The notes under the pieces were generated by a model. It saw only the letters and a list, made by a program, of their open reading frames with translations, made no database searches and was not told the origin of the DNA. From the NCBI GenBank assembly GCA_037043015.1, contig CM073324.1, positions 22,026,097 to 22,090,096 on the forward strand: 64,000 nucleotides of DNA. Direction: 5' to 3'. A program made the translations under genes and the position numbers. Positions 35,328 through 47,630 of this stretch are shown piece after piece (positions within the stretch are counted from its first letter, which is position 1; each line of letters opens with the position of its first letter). The stretch comes from Bryum argenteum. Its lineage: Eukaryota > Streptophyta > Bryopsida > Bryales > Bryaceae.

Positions 35328-38300
35328 AGTGGAGTGGGTGGACCGGGGAAAAGGTGGGTGCTGGTTGCTGTGGAGACATTCTCTCTGGCAGCACCGGCAT
35401 ATCTTGTTTTGATTGATTCGGGGTCTGTCAAATAATTGGTGCTGTTGTGTGCGCTTTTTTTTTTTTTTTTCTTCTTACTGCTGCGGACCCGCTTTCTGTT
35501 AGTTAGAAAGGGATTGTTCCTCACCCCAGTTAGTTGCACGATACTTCGTCGATTCCAATAATGATAAAAATTGTAGCCAGCATTCAAACTACTGACGCGC
35601 TTCGACGAACTGCGAGGCTGTTTCGGAATACCGCGTAACCGGCAGCAGCAGAGACTGAGCATTCTTTCCACCATTCTTTCCCTGATTGATTGATTCTTTG
35701 CTCCCTACAACAAGCACACCTATAGTCAAATGGTTGGCACTGGCACCACCAGAGATCCATCGCATTGATCCGCCCGTCTGTCCGGAATCACTTTTCACCG
35801 TCAAAGAGTTACCATTCAAACTGGGGCCGCGAACGAGGAGTCAAAAAAGGAATCTTGATGAAGTGCTCCCATGATTTTGGTAGCAGCAGCAGCAGTACAC
35901 ACATCTTCGCACCTCGATTGTCACGCTTCCCTTGAATGACACGTCAGGAAAGGGCTACTACTACTGAATGATTTTTTAAAAAATTTAAAAAAAGAAAGAA
36001 ATGTTATCCTCGGGAATGGAGGGGAATCTTTTTTATTGCTTTGCTAGTTTGAGATGATGCCCTTATACCCCCCCCTGAAATTGCGCAATGAAATCAGCGC
36101 TAGCAGAATAATAGCACCGACTGGCAGTTGTTGTGGTATTTTCGGCCATACCGACCACTAATAATCCTTTTTTCTTTTAAATAACATATGCTTCTCTTTA
36201 TCTTTATCTTTATCTTTATTGGGGACAATGGGGAGGGGCCATTCAACGGGAGTACAGTGTCTGTCAAAACCGTGTTGGGACCAATCCATCTGGCAATTTT
36301 GAAAGAAGAGTGGAGCACAATCTTTCTTTTCAAAAGGAGGACCCCCAACTTATTATTATTATTATTATTATTCTAAGTGTGAATCTAGATTGGTATATTT
36401 TAATATACTTGCCCTCTACCCCTTTATGTTATGTGGTATATGCCTCCCTTGCATGTGGAAATAGTATGGGTCTTGGGAGTGTCCCCTGACTTATTTTGTA
36501 TGAGAATGAGAAGATGAAGCTACTCCCTTTTCTTTATGATACTGGTGCAGAATCTTTGAATGCCTACCTCTTCATTAATGTATGTGGTACTTGAAATTTC
36601 AAAAGAAAAAGAAAAAGTTGCACTGAAATAATCATTTGTTTCTCAATGACCTTGATATTCAAACTAAAAAAAAGGTTTTGCAAGCCTTTAGTTTATGTAG
36701 ATATTTGATGTTAATAGAAATTTGCTTGTTGATATCCAACGCTTAACCAACAGCCTAACAGTATTGATGCATGCTTGGTAGTTGCGGGTATGCACTATTA
36801 TTTTGTTTAAGTGCAACTTAGTGTATTAAAAAGCCTTTTGAAATTGCACATAGATTAGAGCATGCCCAATCTTGTGCTTTGGGTCGGGGCGCTCGGCTGC
36901 ATGAAAAGTTTGGAGGTGGGGCGTCGGCTAGGAGATAGGGCAGAGGAAAAGGGTGCTCGTCAATCATATATGCTGACAAGCTGGATATAGTGGAAATTAT
37001 TTTCTGTCAATAAAGTATTTGTCACGTGTCACTCTTCCATTGGTTAATAGGGGCGTTGTAATGTAGATAAAGGCATGAAAGAACTTGGAGTTATGGTGTC
37101 CTAGTATTTAGGAGACCTCAACCATCGAAATAGAATAAGATGTTGAGAAAGAAAAAAAGCAAATAAAAATCCCTTCGACCAAGAAAAAGCCAGGCGTTTT
37201 CTTCCGTTTGACTATTGGCTTGGCTGCATCTGCTTGACAGGGATAGTGTATGGGCTCGGGTCCCTCAAACTTCAAAACAAGGCTCCATTCTCTGGCCCAT
37301 AGATGCTCTTACATTTTAGATACCACTCGGACATAAAGCTTTTGGAGATTGGACGGGCATATTGTATTTGTCACTGCACAAGGAACACTTTGCACATTCC
37401 AAACGCACCAAATTCAATCTATCACATCATCAAATCGTCTTTCAAAGATAGCACATGCACGACATCTCATCTGTGACTATATCTTAAATCTGATTGAAGT
37501 ATGAAGAGTGCACACGGTCTGCAACTTATTTGTCACTTCATCCAATAATTTTTTGAACTACAATGATTGCGTAGAGGCCTCATCCATTGTGTCTCTTTAT
37601 CCAAATTTTGAAGTTTAAACATTTTAGACTACACCTCTTATCACTTGTCCATTGGCCTCTTTACGGTCCAAAGTTGCCCTTTTATTGTCTCCAACTAAGT
37701 CACTATAAAGTCAAATCTTACTCATTACTCAATATGAGCCAAATAATTCAACTTAGTGTCTTATTTACTATTTTGAGGTACATATGCTTGTAACTATAGT
37801 TGTCTTCACTTTAGCAGAGCGAAATACTATAAATGAACAACTAATATGTGTTAAACCATACTAAAAATATAGAAGGATAATTTTATAATAATTCCTACAC
37901 AAAGTAAGGTAAAAACAACAAGCCTTGGCAATGATTATGCTCAATATGAAAGAGTGTGAGGATAGTAAAACCATAGTAATACATAAAGCATTATTATGAC
38001 ATGATGAGTAAAGTCCGAATTTATACATATTCTTTTATCAAAATTATTCAAGTTCAGTTTTATTTGTTGAGTTAGATTGCAATTTGATTTCAGTTTTTGT
38101 GCAAGGAACAACCAAGGTACACAAGTGCTTGGCGGAGGATTTTTTTCCCTTTTCTAAGGCTAATTTATGTCAAGAAGCTACTCCTACCTAGCTCCTAGGC
38201 CCAAGAGGTTGCTCACAACATCGTCTTTATTTAAAAAAATAATCAGCTCAATGTTGTACATATTAATTAGTACCAAATTACACAATTCACCTTTTAGAAG

Positions 38301-38340
38301 TCGAATAATACAATTTTGTACAAATTGAAGACACCCTATG
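35328..38340. other. Gene-free stretch
   Basis: No exon recognised. Minus-strand frames at 35252-35674 and 35589-35819 have ordinary composition but no domain. TTA and CTTTAT microsatellites lie near 36355 and 36200. Confidence 0.4.
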
Positions 38341-38425
38341 CAGATAGATAGAAACTCCGGTTCCTTTCTAAGAGGCCGGCGTGAATGAAGTGTCTGTTCG
38401 TAATGCTAATATCCCGATGGCCACC
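38341..38425. repeat. Copy of the GGCCGGCGTGAATGAAG repeat
   Basis: Closely matches 16020-16100 from AGATAGATAGAAACT through GTAATGCTAATATCCC. Confidence 0.65.
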
Positions 38426-39332
38426 ACCCTATGCAAGTACATGCTTGTCAAATGGCCAGCAGAAAGGGCACCCCCATGGCTTTCATCCTTACTTGTTGGA
38501 TACCTCCAATCCCAGCTCAGAGAAAGTACAAGAGAAAAGAGGCCGAAAGAGGATTATTAATTTCTTCAAAACAAATCCCCGGATTTTAAAAATTAAATAA
38601 AGAGAAAGGACCATGAATTAAGTCCTAAAGCTCCTGTTACTAGGAACTTTAAGATAAATTTGTGGGGAATGTATTTTGGGCGTATGAGAATTCAAATATT
38701 TTTAGATAGCCAAACAAGAGTTTCAAAAAATGGTAGCCTTCTCATGAGTCAGAGGTTTATTGGTACAAGACTACTCACCCCTTTTGGGAACAGACAATGC
38801 AAAACTACATTACGGCTTGATGTATATTAGGGGTATACCACTACTAAAATAAAATGAAAAAGGACATGATTTTGGTTGTTTTGACATAAAACTTTGAATG
38901 GATATATCTAAAAATCCACACAATGAATAATTGCAAAGAAAAAATTTATGGGGTTGAGAAATCCTAAAAAGAAATGCACATTGATTATTTGGAGGTCATT
39001 TTGGGCTACTCATTTGAAGACTTTAGGGGTGAAGACTTTAAGTTAACTTACCGTGGGGGCTACAAAAGGGGTTGTTGTTGAGGGTGGCAGTGAAGCATCT
39101 ATGCGGTAGGTGGAGGGAATCCATGGGCAACACCCACCTAACAGACTTCCTTTCCAAGACCCCCCCCCCCTCTTCCCTACAGACGAATCTTTGATCCTCT
39201 GACTGTTTCCAAGACCACCCCCCCGCCCCCGCCCCTTTATTCCAAGCATGCTTTTTCAACCCCCTCATGACACTCATGTGGAAACTATGGCTCACGAAAT
39301 TGCCAAGATTCTTCCCCCTCCATTGCCCACTA
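38426..39332. other. Gene-free stretch
   Basis: No gene; 39040-39240 is C-rich low-complexity sequence. Confidence 0.4.
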
Positions 39333-39549
39333 CACTAAATAGGTAGATTAGTGTTAGATACACTAATTTATATAAACATGTTATAAGTTTTTACTGTTGG
39401 TAATTATTTTTACCCTCTACATTGGTCAAGATGGGGATCCTTCCATAGTAACAGAATCAATACCCGTGGTAAATTTTTAGTACCAAAAGTAAAAACTTGT
39501 AGCGTTTTCAAATCTTATAAAAATCTAACACTAATCTACCTATTTAGTG
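39333..39549. mobile_element. 217-bp MITE, CACTAAATAGG termini, copy 2
   Basis: Same length and termini as 20548-20764, flanked by TA at 39331-39332 and 39550-39551. A TA duplication points to a Tc1/mariner-type mover rather than CACTA, which makes 3-bp duplications. Confidence 0.85.
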
Positions 39550-39749
39550 TACCAACAATCCAAAATTCATGTAATACGTATTTCGTTATAATGGGAATAT
39601 TCAACGTTTTTGGGAAAAATTCAGTTTAGCTCAACTCAAGCTCAACTGTCATTGAATTGATAATTTGAATCTTCCCAATATAACGAAATACGTGTTATGT
39701 TAGGATTGTAGCAAAACGATAACATGCTCGCGTATCAAGAAAAGTCCTA

Positions 39750-39851
39750 CTCCCTTTGTCCCATTATTATTGTCCAGTAGGTTCTCTCAAATCTATCTTG
39801 GGAGGTAGATCTCAGAGAACCTACTTGACAATAATAATGGGACGAAGGGAG
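39750..39851. mobile_element. Stowaway-type MITE (102 bp)
   Basis: Inverted termini CTCCCTTTGTCCCATTATTA and its complement with the mariner-like CTCCCT start typical of plant Stowaway MITEs, flanked by TA on both sides. Confidence 0.88.
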
Positions 39852-42679
39852 TACAACATTTCACTATAGGTTTGGCCCTTGATGATATGCCCACATGACT
39901 CATGTTGCAAATACTTGATTGTGGCATGTGTCTCACCATTTGATGTCTAGAGCTTTAGGCTTTGTGTGCAGTCTCAACATAACAAAAATGGAACCTTTTA
40001 AAAAACAAAAATGAAGTAAGCTTCCTTTGTACCTTGGTTTTGTGAAGATATGAAGAAGAAAACAAAGACTTTTCTTTAGAAGAAAAGACATCTATATTAT
40101 AAGCAATGTGGAGGCGAGTACCGTGGTCCAACTTTATTTTGTGCCAAAGGAAGATGAGCTTATGTCATGATAGGAAATTGAATCAAGGAGTTAGGGTAAG
40201 TGTTACCCCTTATTTGTAATGTTGAGTTTCAAAATTCAATGAGAGACTCTTTAGAGTTTTTGTTAGGTTGAGGCCCCATTTTGCATTTCAAAACCTCCGA
40301 GTTTGATCCTAGAGGGTTGTAAAATAAAAATCTCCAAATTCGTACAAAAATTTCTTATTGGTTGCAAGACCAACTATGAACTCTACCTTCAAATGGTGTG
40401 TAGGAATATAACTGATCTCTTGATAATAATGTTAGGAGATCTATGTATTGTTAAAATTTGAGGATATACGAGGACACTTTGAAGAATATTCTAGTGCAGA
40501 TTATATATGAGATAGGTTGTTTGAGCTAAAGTCAAGTGGGGAGGTGGTTGTGAATTGAAATCATAAAAATGGGTTAAGTGGCTAGGTAATTGTGGATCCA
40601 TATTGTCATATGTAACGTAGAAAGTAGTGATGCATTTTTGATTTCATATTATCGTATGTAGTTGAATTATCAAGTGGTAGAGCTTAGGTGGTTGTGAATC
40701 GGATTGGTGTTGTTTTTAGCTACTTTTGACATCAAGTTGTAACATGTGGTTTATTTATATAGTGTTGGGTGAGGTGATTTTAGAAATACAACATTTGGTT
40801 AGTGAGTCAGTTATTTGTGCACTCAAATTGTGACATTTGGTAAAGAAATGAGGGAATTGTGACTCATAGATTGTTACATACAGTCTAATCATATGGTGAT
40901 AGAGGAACTTGAGTTGGAGACATGATTTTTGTTTGAGGAACATGAGTTGGAGACATGATATTTGTTTGGTGATAAGCTGGTTGTGAATTCATATGGTGAC
41001 ATCTAGTTAAGTGGTGAGATAATTGTGAACCATGGTTGCAGATTCATATCTTGACATATATTTAAGTGGTGAGATAAACCACGAATTACCAAATGTTGTC
41101 TATTCATGTGATTGTTTATGGGTGAGAATAGATAGGTATGAGATGGTTAGTTATGGGCTAGCTCAGAATTCAAATGATGATAGTGAAGTTGTTCTCAATG
41201 GCAATTTTTGACATGAAGTTTAGTCACGTAGTGTGAGCAGGTAATTGGAAACTAAACATTTCCTAGTCAGGAGATAGTTGCAGGTTTATATAGTGACAGT
41301 TGATGTCACTATATATGGTGAGGTAGTTGTGAGTGACAAATTGTGACTTGTGGTTTAGTCAGGAAGTAGTAAGGAAATTATAAAGGCACATTGTAATAAT
41401 TGGTTTGATATTAGGGTTGTTGTGATCCATAAATGTGGAACTTGATGTCGAGCCTAGTTCAGGCGGCGACATGGCATTTAGAATAATGCAAAGAGAGTGG
41501 TCAGTCTATATCTTGTCATTTGATCTAGTGGTAAGGTAGTTATGACTTTAAGTCGTGGTACGTGGTTCAGTCATTACGTGACGAGGTGGTTGTAAATTCA
41601 TAATCTGGTATTTAGTTGGTGGGTTAGTGAGATTGTTATGAATTGAAATCATGAAATATTTATGATAGTATATAACTATGGTGGGGAATGCAAAGACTTC
41701 AATGCATCGCATTTAGTGAATAAACGTGGTTCTACTTGAGTTACTTATGGTGAGTACAAGTTTAGTAAATGGGACCAACATGCATTGTATTCTTAACAAC
41801 CTTAATAAGTTTCTCTTCATGTATATAAACTAAGCCCATTATCCGAAAGATATTAATTTGAGTGTATTTGAAGTATTCAATTGATAGTAATATGAAACTA
41901 AGAAAGGTGTATTTTCTAGTAGGAATTAAATAATTCCCTATTCTCTTGAATATATTTTTGGATAAACATGTGCTTGTGTGGTGTAGAATACCATCATAGG
42001 TGTAATGGTCCCATAGTTGATAATCAAGAATATATATGCTCAAGTTAACCACCCAAAAAAAGTAATTCTATTTTTGAACCTTAAATTTTTATAGGCCACA
42101 TGGAGTTTCTCCATGTAACCATTTATTTGTTATTCTTTTTTTCAAAAAATCATTGTGATTTTCTTCTCTCTAACTCTTTCTTGTCCGCGGTGCTGACATG
42201 GATTGTAATTTGAAAACAATATCTACACCTAAAGACTCAGCAGTAGGTGGTAGCGGGTCACAGAGGTTATAAGCATACAAGGGTATTGGTGACAATATTG
42301 GGGAAGCGGAGAGACCCCATTTTGGTTAGTGGTTAGACTCAAGGCTTAAGAGTCCGAGCACACAATTGCTTGAGCACGCAATTGCTTGTGAATAGCACTT
42401 AGCTCTAAAAAATCCAAATAACATCCTAAGGCAGTCGTCGTGCCCGTGGTTCTTTATGTATTGATTGTAAAATTAAATAAACTCGGAATAAGCCTCCTCA
42501 AGAATTTATAAAAACAAACAAAAATTTATGCTATTTCAAACCCAAATTAATTACCAAGTTGAATCAATCACCAAGTTTACACAAGTTTGAAATTTTCAAC
42601 ACGAAGTGGGTAAAAAACAATATTTATTTACTTCATACAAAAATTCTTCTTTCACCTTAGATCAGGTATGTAGTAGAGT
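39852..42679. other. Gene-free AT-rich DNA
   Basis: 40500-41700 repeats short phrases such as GTGGTGAGRTAATTGTGAA and TGACATNTGGTTNAGT at irregular spacing, an old degenerate tandem region. No gene. Confidence 0.4.
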
Positions 42680-42960
42680 GGTTTAAAATGGAACAAGTCT
42701 CATAATGAAGCTCTAATAATCTTCATTCAAAGGTACATAATAGCTTCCCCATACAACAATACCATCTACTCATTGCAAACATTGTAGACTATCACTTCAG
42801 AAACACCATTTTAGAAACACTTATATAATATCCAACTTTAAAAATTCATACTTCATTGTCGAAGCGTCCAAAAATGATGATTCCACTTCCTCTAACTTTC
42901 TTCTACTTTTCCCTATGCACAAAAATTGGGAAACATCCATATAGCAATTCTCATGTTGAA
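42680..42960 (-). repeat. Dispersed repeat R1, copy 4 (inverted)
   Basis: Minus-strand counterpart of 21640-21925, with AGCTTCCCCATACAA and CATTGCAAACATT... in inverse order. Confidence 0.55.
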
Positions 42961-43038
42961 AACTCAGACATTATTTAGCACCTTACCATAAAATTTGTAG
43001 TAAAGAAACTCCAACATATTCAGAGGCTAGCGTGAATA

Positions 43039-43479
43039 AGGTAGGAGTCGTGAAAACGGTCCAGCCCCAAAAACCGCACAGTAGGTTTATGGGTAGGGTT
43101 TGTAAAACCGTCCGTTCATGGTAAACTGATAGGTTTTGGGAACCATCCACTGTTTTTAGCTCCCACCATGCATGCTGAACGGTTTTAGACAACTCCTATG
43201 TCAGTTCCTGAACCTATTTCAATTCATTTTGGGACATTCAATCCACAGTTTTCGGAATACAACCTTGCAAAAAAGCCAGCACTCTATGTTCGGGTAGTGG
43301 GACTCCTAAGACTCGAGATTCTAAAATTCATAGGAAATTATAGGATTACTCAAAAAATGTTTTTTTCTTTGGGATAGATTTGCACTAGCTTTGCATACCA
43401 TGGAAAAACAATTAAAATTTTACACCACTATTCCAAGTATGCAAAGCTGAAATTCAGACGGTTTTCACCACTCCTACCT
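43039..43479. mobile_element. 441-bp TA-flanked element AGGTAGGAG, with a readable empty site
   Basis: Inverted ends AGGTAGGAGTCGTGAAAACG of about 23 bp (two mismatches), flanked by TA at 43037-43038 and 43480-43481. It splits a dispersed repeat whose unbroken form (GGCGTGAATAGAGTGTTCG) stands at 2071-2095 on the minus strand, which gives the pre-insertion site directly. Confidence 0.8.
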
Positions 43480-43481
43480 TA

Positions 43482-44192
43482 GAGTGTTCGTTCGACCTAT
43501 CCTTGGATGTATGCCCGGAGGTCATTGCTTCTAAGACATCACTATGGTGGCAAGTGCAAATAAATACGGGAATGTAATACCCCAATTTAATTGTGGGAGT
43601 TTGATACCCTTGTCCATTAATCATTACCCAATCTTTTACTATACCTTTTTTTTTTCATTTTTTTAAATTTTAAATTTTAAATTTTTTTCTTTTGCATCTC
43701 TGCAACTGACTGCTGCTGATCTGATCAGATTTTCTGTGATTACATGCTTGGGTTGCCATATAATACAACAAGAAAAAAACAGGGTTTAAAAAAAATGAAT
43801 AGATCTGGGGGTGTTTAGATTGCGCTTTAAAGATATATCATAAATTATAATGATTGTGATTGACCCCTCCCATTAAAGTATGCTTCTTCCTTGCTATGTC
43901 AAAAAAGCCTTTCCACATTATGAGCATTGTCAATAAATAATATTTGGGTGGGGTGGGGCTCATCATGGTGTGATTAACTCTGAACAAATTATGTTTAGTC
44001 AAAAAAATTAAGGTAGTTGGGCCCTTAATAATAATACAGTTGGCCTCTTTAATTTATTATTTTCTCATCAATTTAAGAAGAAATTTGCATTCTGTGGACT
44101 TGGAAACATCATGTTTTTTTCTGGAAATTTATTGATTTTTTAATGGTTGTTTTGATACTCAATACCTGCTTTTATGACATGAAATGTTTTAA
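43482..44192. other. Gene-free AT-rich DNA
   Basis: 43482-43525 is the right part of the split dispersed repeat; the rest holds nothing recognisable. Confidence 0.45.
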
Positions 44193-44574
44193 CCCTTAAA
44201 CGCCCAAGCAAGCCCGAGGGGCTTGATTCCTACCGTAGCCCTTACTGTAATCAACTTTTCACTTATATTTTGCTGTCAAACTGGTCACTGTCTTATGATG
44301 TATTCAAAAAGTGAAATTTTACAATTCAAATCACAATTTGTATGTATGATTTTATGGTTTGCAAGGATTGTGGTAGGTAGGTTGGGGTTGTACATAACCT
44401 TGTAGAAGGTTGCAAGCTCATTATTGATTGGTTCATTCATGGTGCCCAAGTTCAAAAATTGCACTATTCATGATGCCCAAGTTCAAAAATTGCACTATTC
44501 ATGATGCCCAAGTCCAAAAGATGTTGTGATCCAATTTTGGGCTGCCCGTTTTAGACCCCATGGGCGTTTAAGGA
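44193..44574. mobile_element. TTAA-flanked element, family 3 (382 bp)
   Basis: Starts CCCTTAAACGCCCAAG; ends GGGCGTTTAAGGA. TTAA flanks both sides. Its interior (TCATGATGCCCAAGT repeats; GTTGTACATAACCTTGTAG) is shared inverted with 55423-55784. Confidence 0.65.
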
Positions 44575-45360
44575 TTAACTTCCTTCTGAAGAAGAGAATT
44601 TTTGAATGGTCGATGAAGAAGAGAGGATGGTTTTTTAAATATGGAAGAAGAACTCCGAACCTATTTTTTGTACAGGTTGAAAACTATTGATTCAAAATTT
44701 TAAGATGTAGATCAACAAAATAATCTAAATGATGCTAATTTAGATATCCTTGCTCTTCAGCTGGTGTACATTAAGAAATTACTTTTAGTTGCAATTGTTA
44801 TCATTTAGGAAGAATGAAAAAAAGTTCTTTCTGAATGATGTGTGTAAGTCACACTGTCAACTAAATAACTATAATGCTAAGATAAACTATTGGCAATCCT
44901 CATAAGGTGGAGAACTTGATGTGTGTTGAAAATTTTATTCAAGGGCAAGCATACCAGTTTAGTAAATTATTTCTTTAAAAAACAATCTTACTTTATAAAG
45001 AGCTATCAAATTACTGATGGTCTTGAGTCAACGAGTAACTAAAGGCACACACAACATCTTATCTTGTTGTTAGAGCTATTCAATATACAAGATGAAGGTA
45101 TGTTGTTGGCATTTTTAATAATTTATTTAGTGGAAAGGTTCAAAATTCTCTTTTCGCCGCAAGAAGACAAATATCTTTTTTGTGCAAAATTTGAACAAAT
45201 ATCCTCTCACTTGTATGTTGGCCTTTTTTGCAATCTCGAAGTGATCTTATTGAAAGATAAAAACCCCTTCTTAGCACGTGATAGAACACATCCCTTCTCA
45301 TCATGCGATAAGACAAATCACTTATTTTGTACGACAAAATGAATCTCTCTGTCACCTGAC
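44575..45360. other. Gene-free AT-rich DNA
   Basis: No gene; 45200-45360 leads into the tandem array. Confidence 0.4.
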
Positions 45361-45762
45361 CGTTCACCTTGCTTTCAATCAGTTTGTCAAACGGATCTCC
45401 TGTCGTGCGCCTTGCTTTCAATCAGTTTGTCAAACGGATCTCCTGTCGTGCGCCTTGCTTTCAATCAACTTGTCAAACCGCTCTCTTGCCGTGCGCCTTG
45501 CTTTCAATCAACTTGTCAAAACGGATCTCCTGTTACTTGACTGTGCGCCTTGCTATCAATCAGTTTGTCAAAACGTCCCTTGACCGATCGCCTTGCTTTC
45601 AATCAACTTGTCAAACTGCTCTCTTGCCGTGCGCCTTGCTTTCAATCAACTTGTCAAAACGGATCTCCTGGTACTTGACTGTGCGCCTTGCTATCAATCA
45701 GTTTGTCAAAACGTCCCTTGACCGATCGCCTTGCTTTCAATCAGTTTGTCGGAACATCTTTC
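45361..45762 (+). repeat. Tandem array of 43-52-bp units with a 138-bp higher-order trimer
   Basis: Nine units of the type CGCCTTGCTTTCAATCA-(GT/AC)-TTGTCAAA follow head to tail. Units 3-5 (43+52+43 bp) are repeated almost exactly as units 6-8, so the array grew by copying a 138-bp trimer. Because 138 is a multiple of three, a frame of 167 codons stays open across it (45369-45872), though nothing shows it is translated. Confidence 0.85.
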
Positions 45763-46552
45763 AAAATCGAACCTCTTCTCTATATACAACGCCAAAGACA
45801 ATATTCTTCCGAATGTACAATCTCTTATCACTTGGCAAGATTACAAAATGCAACAAAAAACTTATCTCATAACTCTGGAAAATTGCATTATTCATTTGAA
45901 AGACAAATATCATATTATTTAATCAGCTCACCTACAATCTAAATCATGGGCCATTGTTAGAAAGATCACGTTCCTACATTCACCACCATAACCCACTCAA
46001 CTAATAATGGCAAAATTCAAAAAACCTTACTCTACAAAGTATCAAAAAATCCTCACACTTATTAAAAGAAAAACAATTCCATATCCCACTTCCTAAAATA
46101 CTTTAATCTCGCGGAGAAACCATCTTTCTAACTACCAACAACAAGATATTCTCTACCATTTTCCCCAAAGGATCAAACCAAGGTGCTTTGACTACCTTCT
46201 CCCACACCCCATGGGTCAAACAGTACAGGAACCACGTTACTTTGCATGCATCCCCATATCTCAAACCCAGCCTAACAACAGAACCCAGATTTGTTGACAA
46301 ACAATCAAAGGCTGAATCCTTCCAAATCCTTCAAAAATGGTTTAAAAGAATATTCCATTCATATATCAAGAATCTTCATTTTTCTAACATTTTTCAATAA
46401 AAAAATTAATCAAATTTGAAAATAGTCTTGGGAGTAACAGGAATAATCATAGAGAGACAAGTCAAGCATGGACGGTGGGCAAACCCAAGGCAAAGCCAAA
46501 AAGAAGAATTCGGGTGAAGAATTCATCCTGCAGCAGTCAGAGGGTGATATTA
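45763..46552. other. Gene-free stretch upstream of the GRAS-proximal MITE
   Basis: No gene supported. A 45-codon frame from 46467 runs into the MITE. Confidence 0.4.
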
Positions 46553-46834
46553 AGGTAGAGTGTCCTAAAAGCGCCACCTTAAGGGATCTGACCTATTTTT
46601 AGCACTAGTAAATTCAAAATAAAATTATGACCACATTCGAAATAGGTTTTTGGGAGGATTGCAAAATTTGCAACATGTAATTCGCATTTGTGAATTTTAT
46701 ACAAAATTCCAAAGTGCTAAGTAAGATTTGACCCAAATGCGTTATATACAAATGAGGTACATTTGTATCTTCACAATCTACAAATGAGGCCAGATCGCTT
46801 TTGGGTCCTGTGGCGCTTTTAGGACACTCTACCT
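46553..46834. mobile_element. 282-bp TA-flanked MITE in the GRAS upstream region
   Basis: Inverted ends AGGTAGAGTGTCCTAAAAGC with GCCAC beyond, 25 bp with no mismatch seen, flanked by TA on both sides. The AGGTAG start links it to the 43039-43479 element. It lies about 800 bp before the GRAS start codon. Confidence 0.85.
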
Positions 46835-47630
46835 TATTCGGCAATGAAGAATGCATGGAGGACTCTTCCCATGTTGACCATTCTCCGTTTCAAAGCAAAA
46901 GCAAAGAGAGAGGGAGGGAGGGAGGGAGAGAATCCGTAACACCCACACATGATCCCGGATTCCCTCTCATCCACCATGATGAAGAGAAGAGTCACAAGAA
47001 AGAAAAAGAATTTACTCGCAAAAGAAATGGAAGGAGAAGAAGCACGTTCCAGGCAGGTGCAAGTCAAGGCAGCAGCAGCAGCCTGCGATGGGGGTGGGGG
47101 GTGGGGCTGGGCCGGGTGGGGGCATATAGTATGGCGCAGGCCTTCAGAAATGCCTTTCTTCATAACCTCCACCTTCGTCATTTCCACATCTCCGCCTCCT
47201 CTTCTTACCACCATCATCTTCGTCTTCGTCTTCGTCTTCGTCTTCCTCCCTCTTGCTTTGAAGAAACCCAAAAAAATTCTAGCAGCTTGTAGCAATCGTT
47301 TGTTGTGACTAGTATGGCGTTTTCGTTGTGTAGTAGTAGAAGCGTGGGAATTGGAAAACTGCTCCTGTAGTAACGTTAGAGCTTCAATGCTTCCTCTTCT
47401 TGGGTCCTTGCTCCATATCTTGGTAGGCGGGTTTAGTACGAGTACTGTGATTGTGCAAATGTTCGCGTGACGGCGAGTGACGAGTGTTTTGGTTTGGGAA
47501 GGAATTGCGGCTCGGATCTGGGATTCGGAATTGAGTGCGTGAGTAGCATTGGATTAGATCTGAGCTGGGATTGTTTTGGAGCAGACTTTGGGGAGGTGCA
47601 ATTTGTGGTAGAGAGTTTTGAGTGAGGGGC
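46835..47630 (+). promoter_or_regulatory. Promoter and 5' leader region of the GRAS gene
   Basis: The region becomes GC-rich towards the gene and contains a GA-rich purine tract at 46900-46935 and a CTTCGT microsatellite at 47217-47250. CATATAGTA at 47123 is a weak TATA candidate. The exact transcription start is not visible. Short frames here are taken as leader noise. Confidence 0.4.

Noticed and set aside
35252..35819. Two minus-strand frames of 140 and 76 codons
   Set aside because: No domain, no splice connection, and they overlap CATCGATC repeats and a poly(K)-coding T run.
45361..45762. CRISPR array
   Set aside because: Repeats are contiguous without unique spacers, and the genome is eukaryotic; it is a tandem satellite.
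46467..46604. 45-codon frame starting MDGGQTQGKAKKK
   Set aside because: It runs into a MITE and has no recognised partner exon; probably chance.
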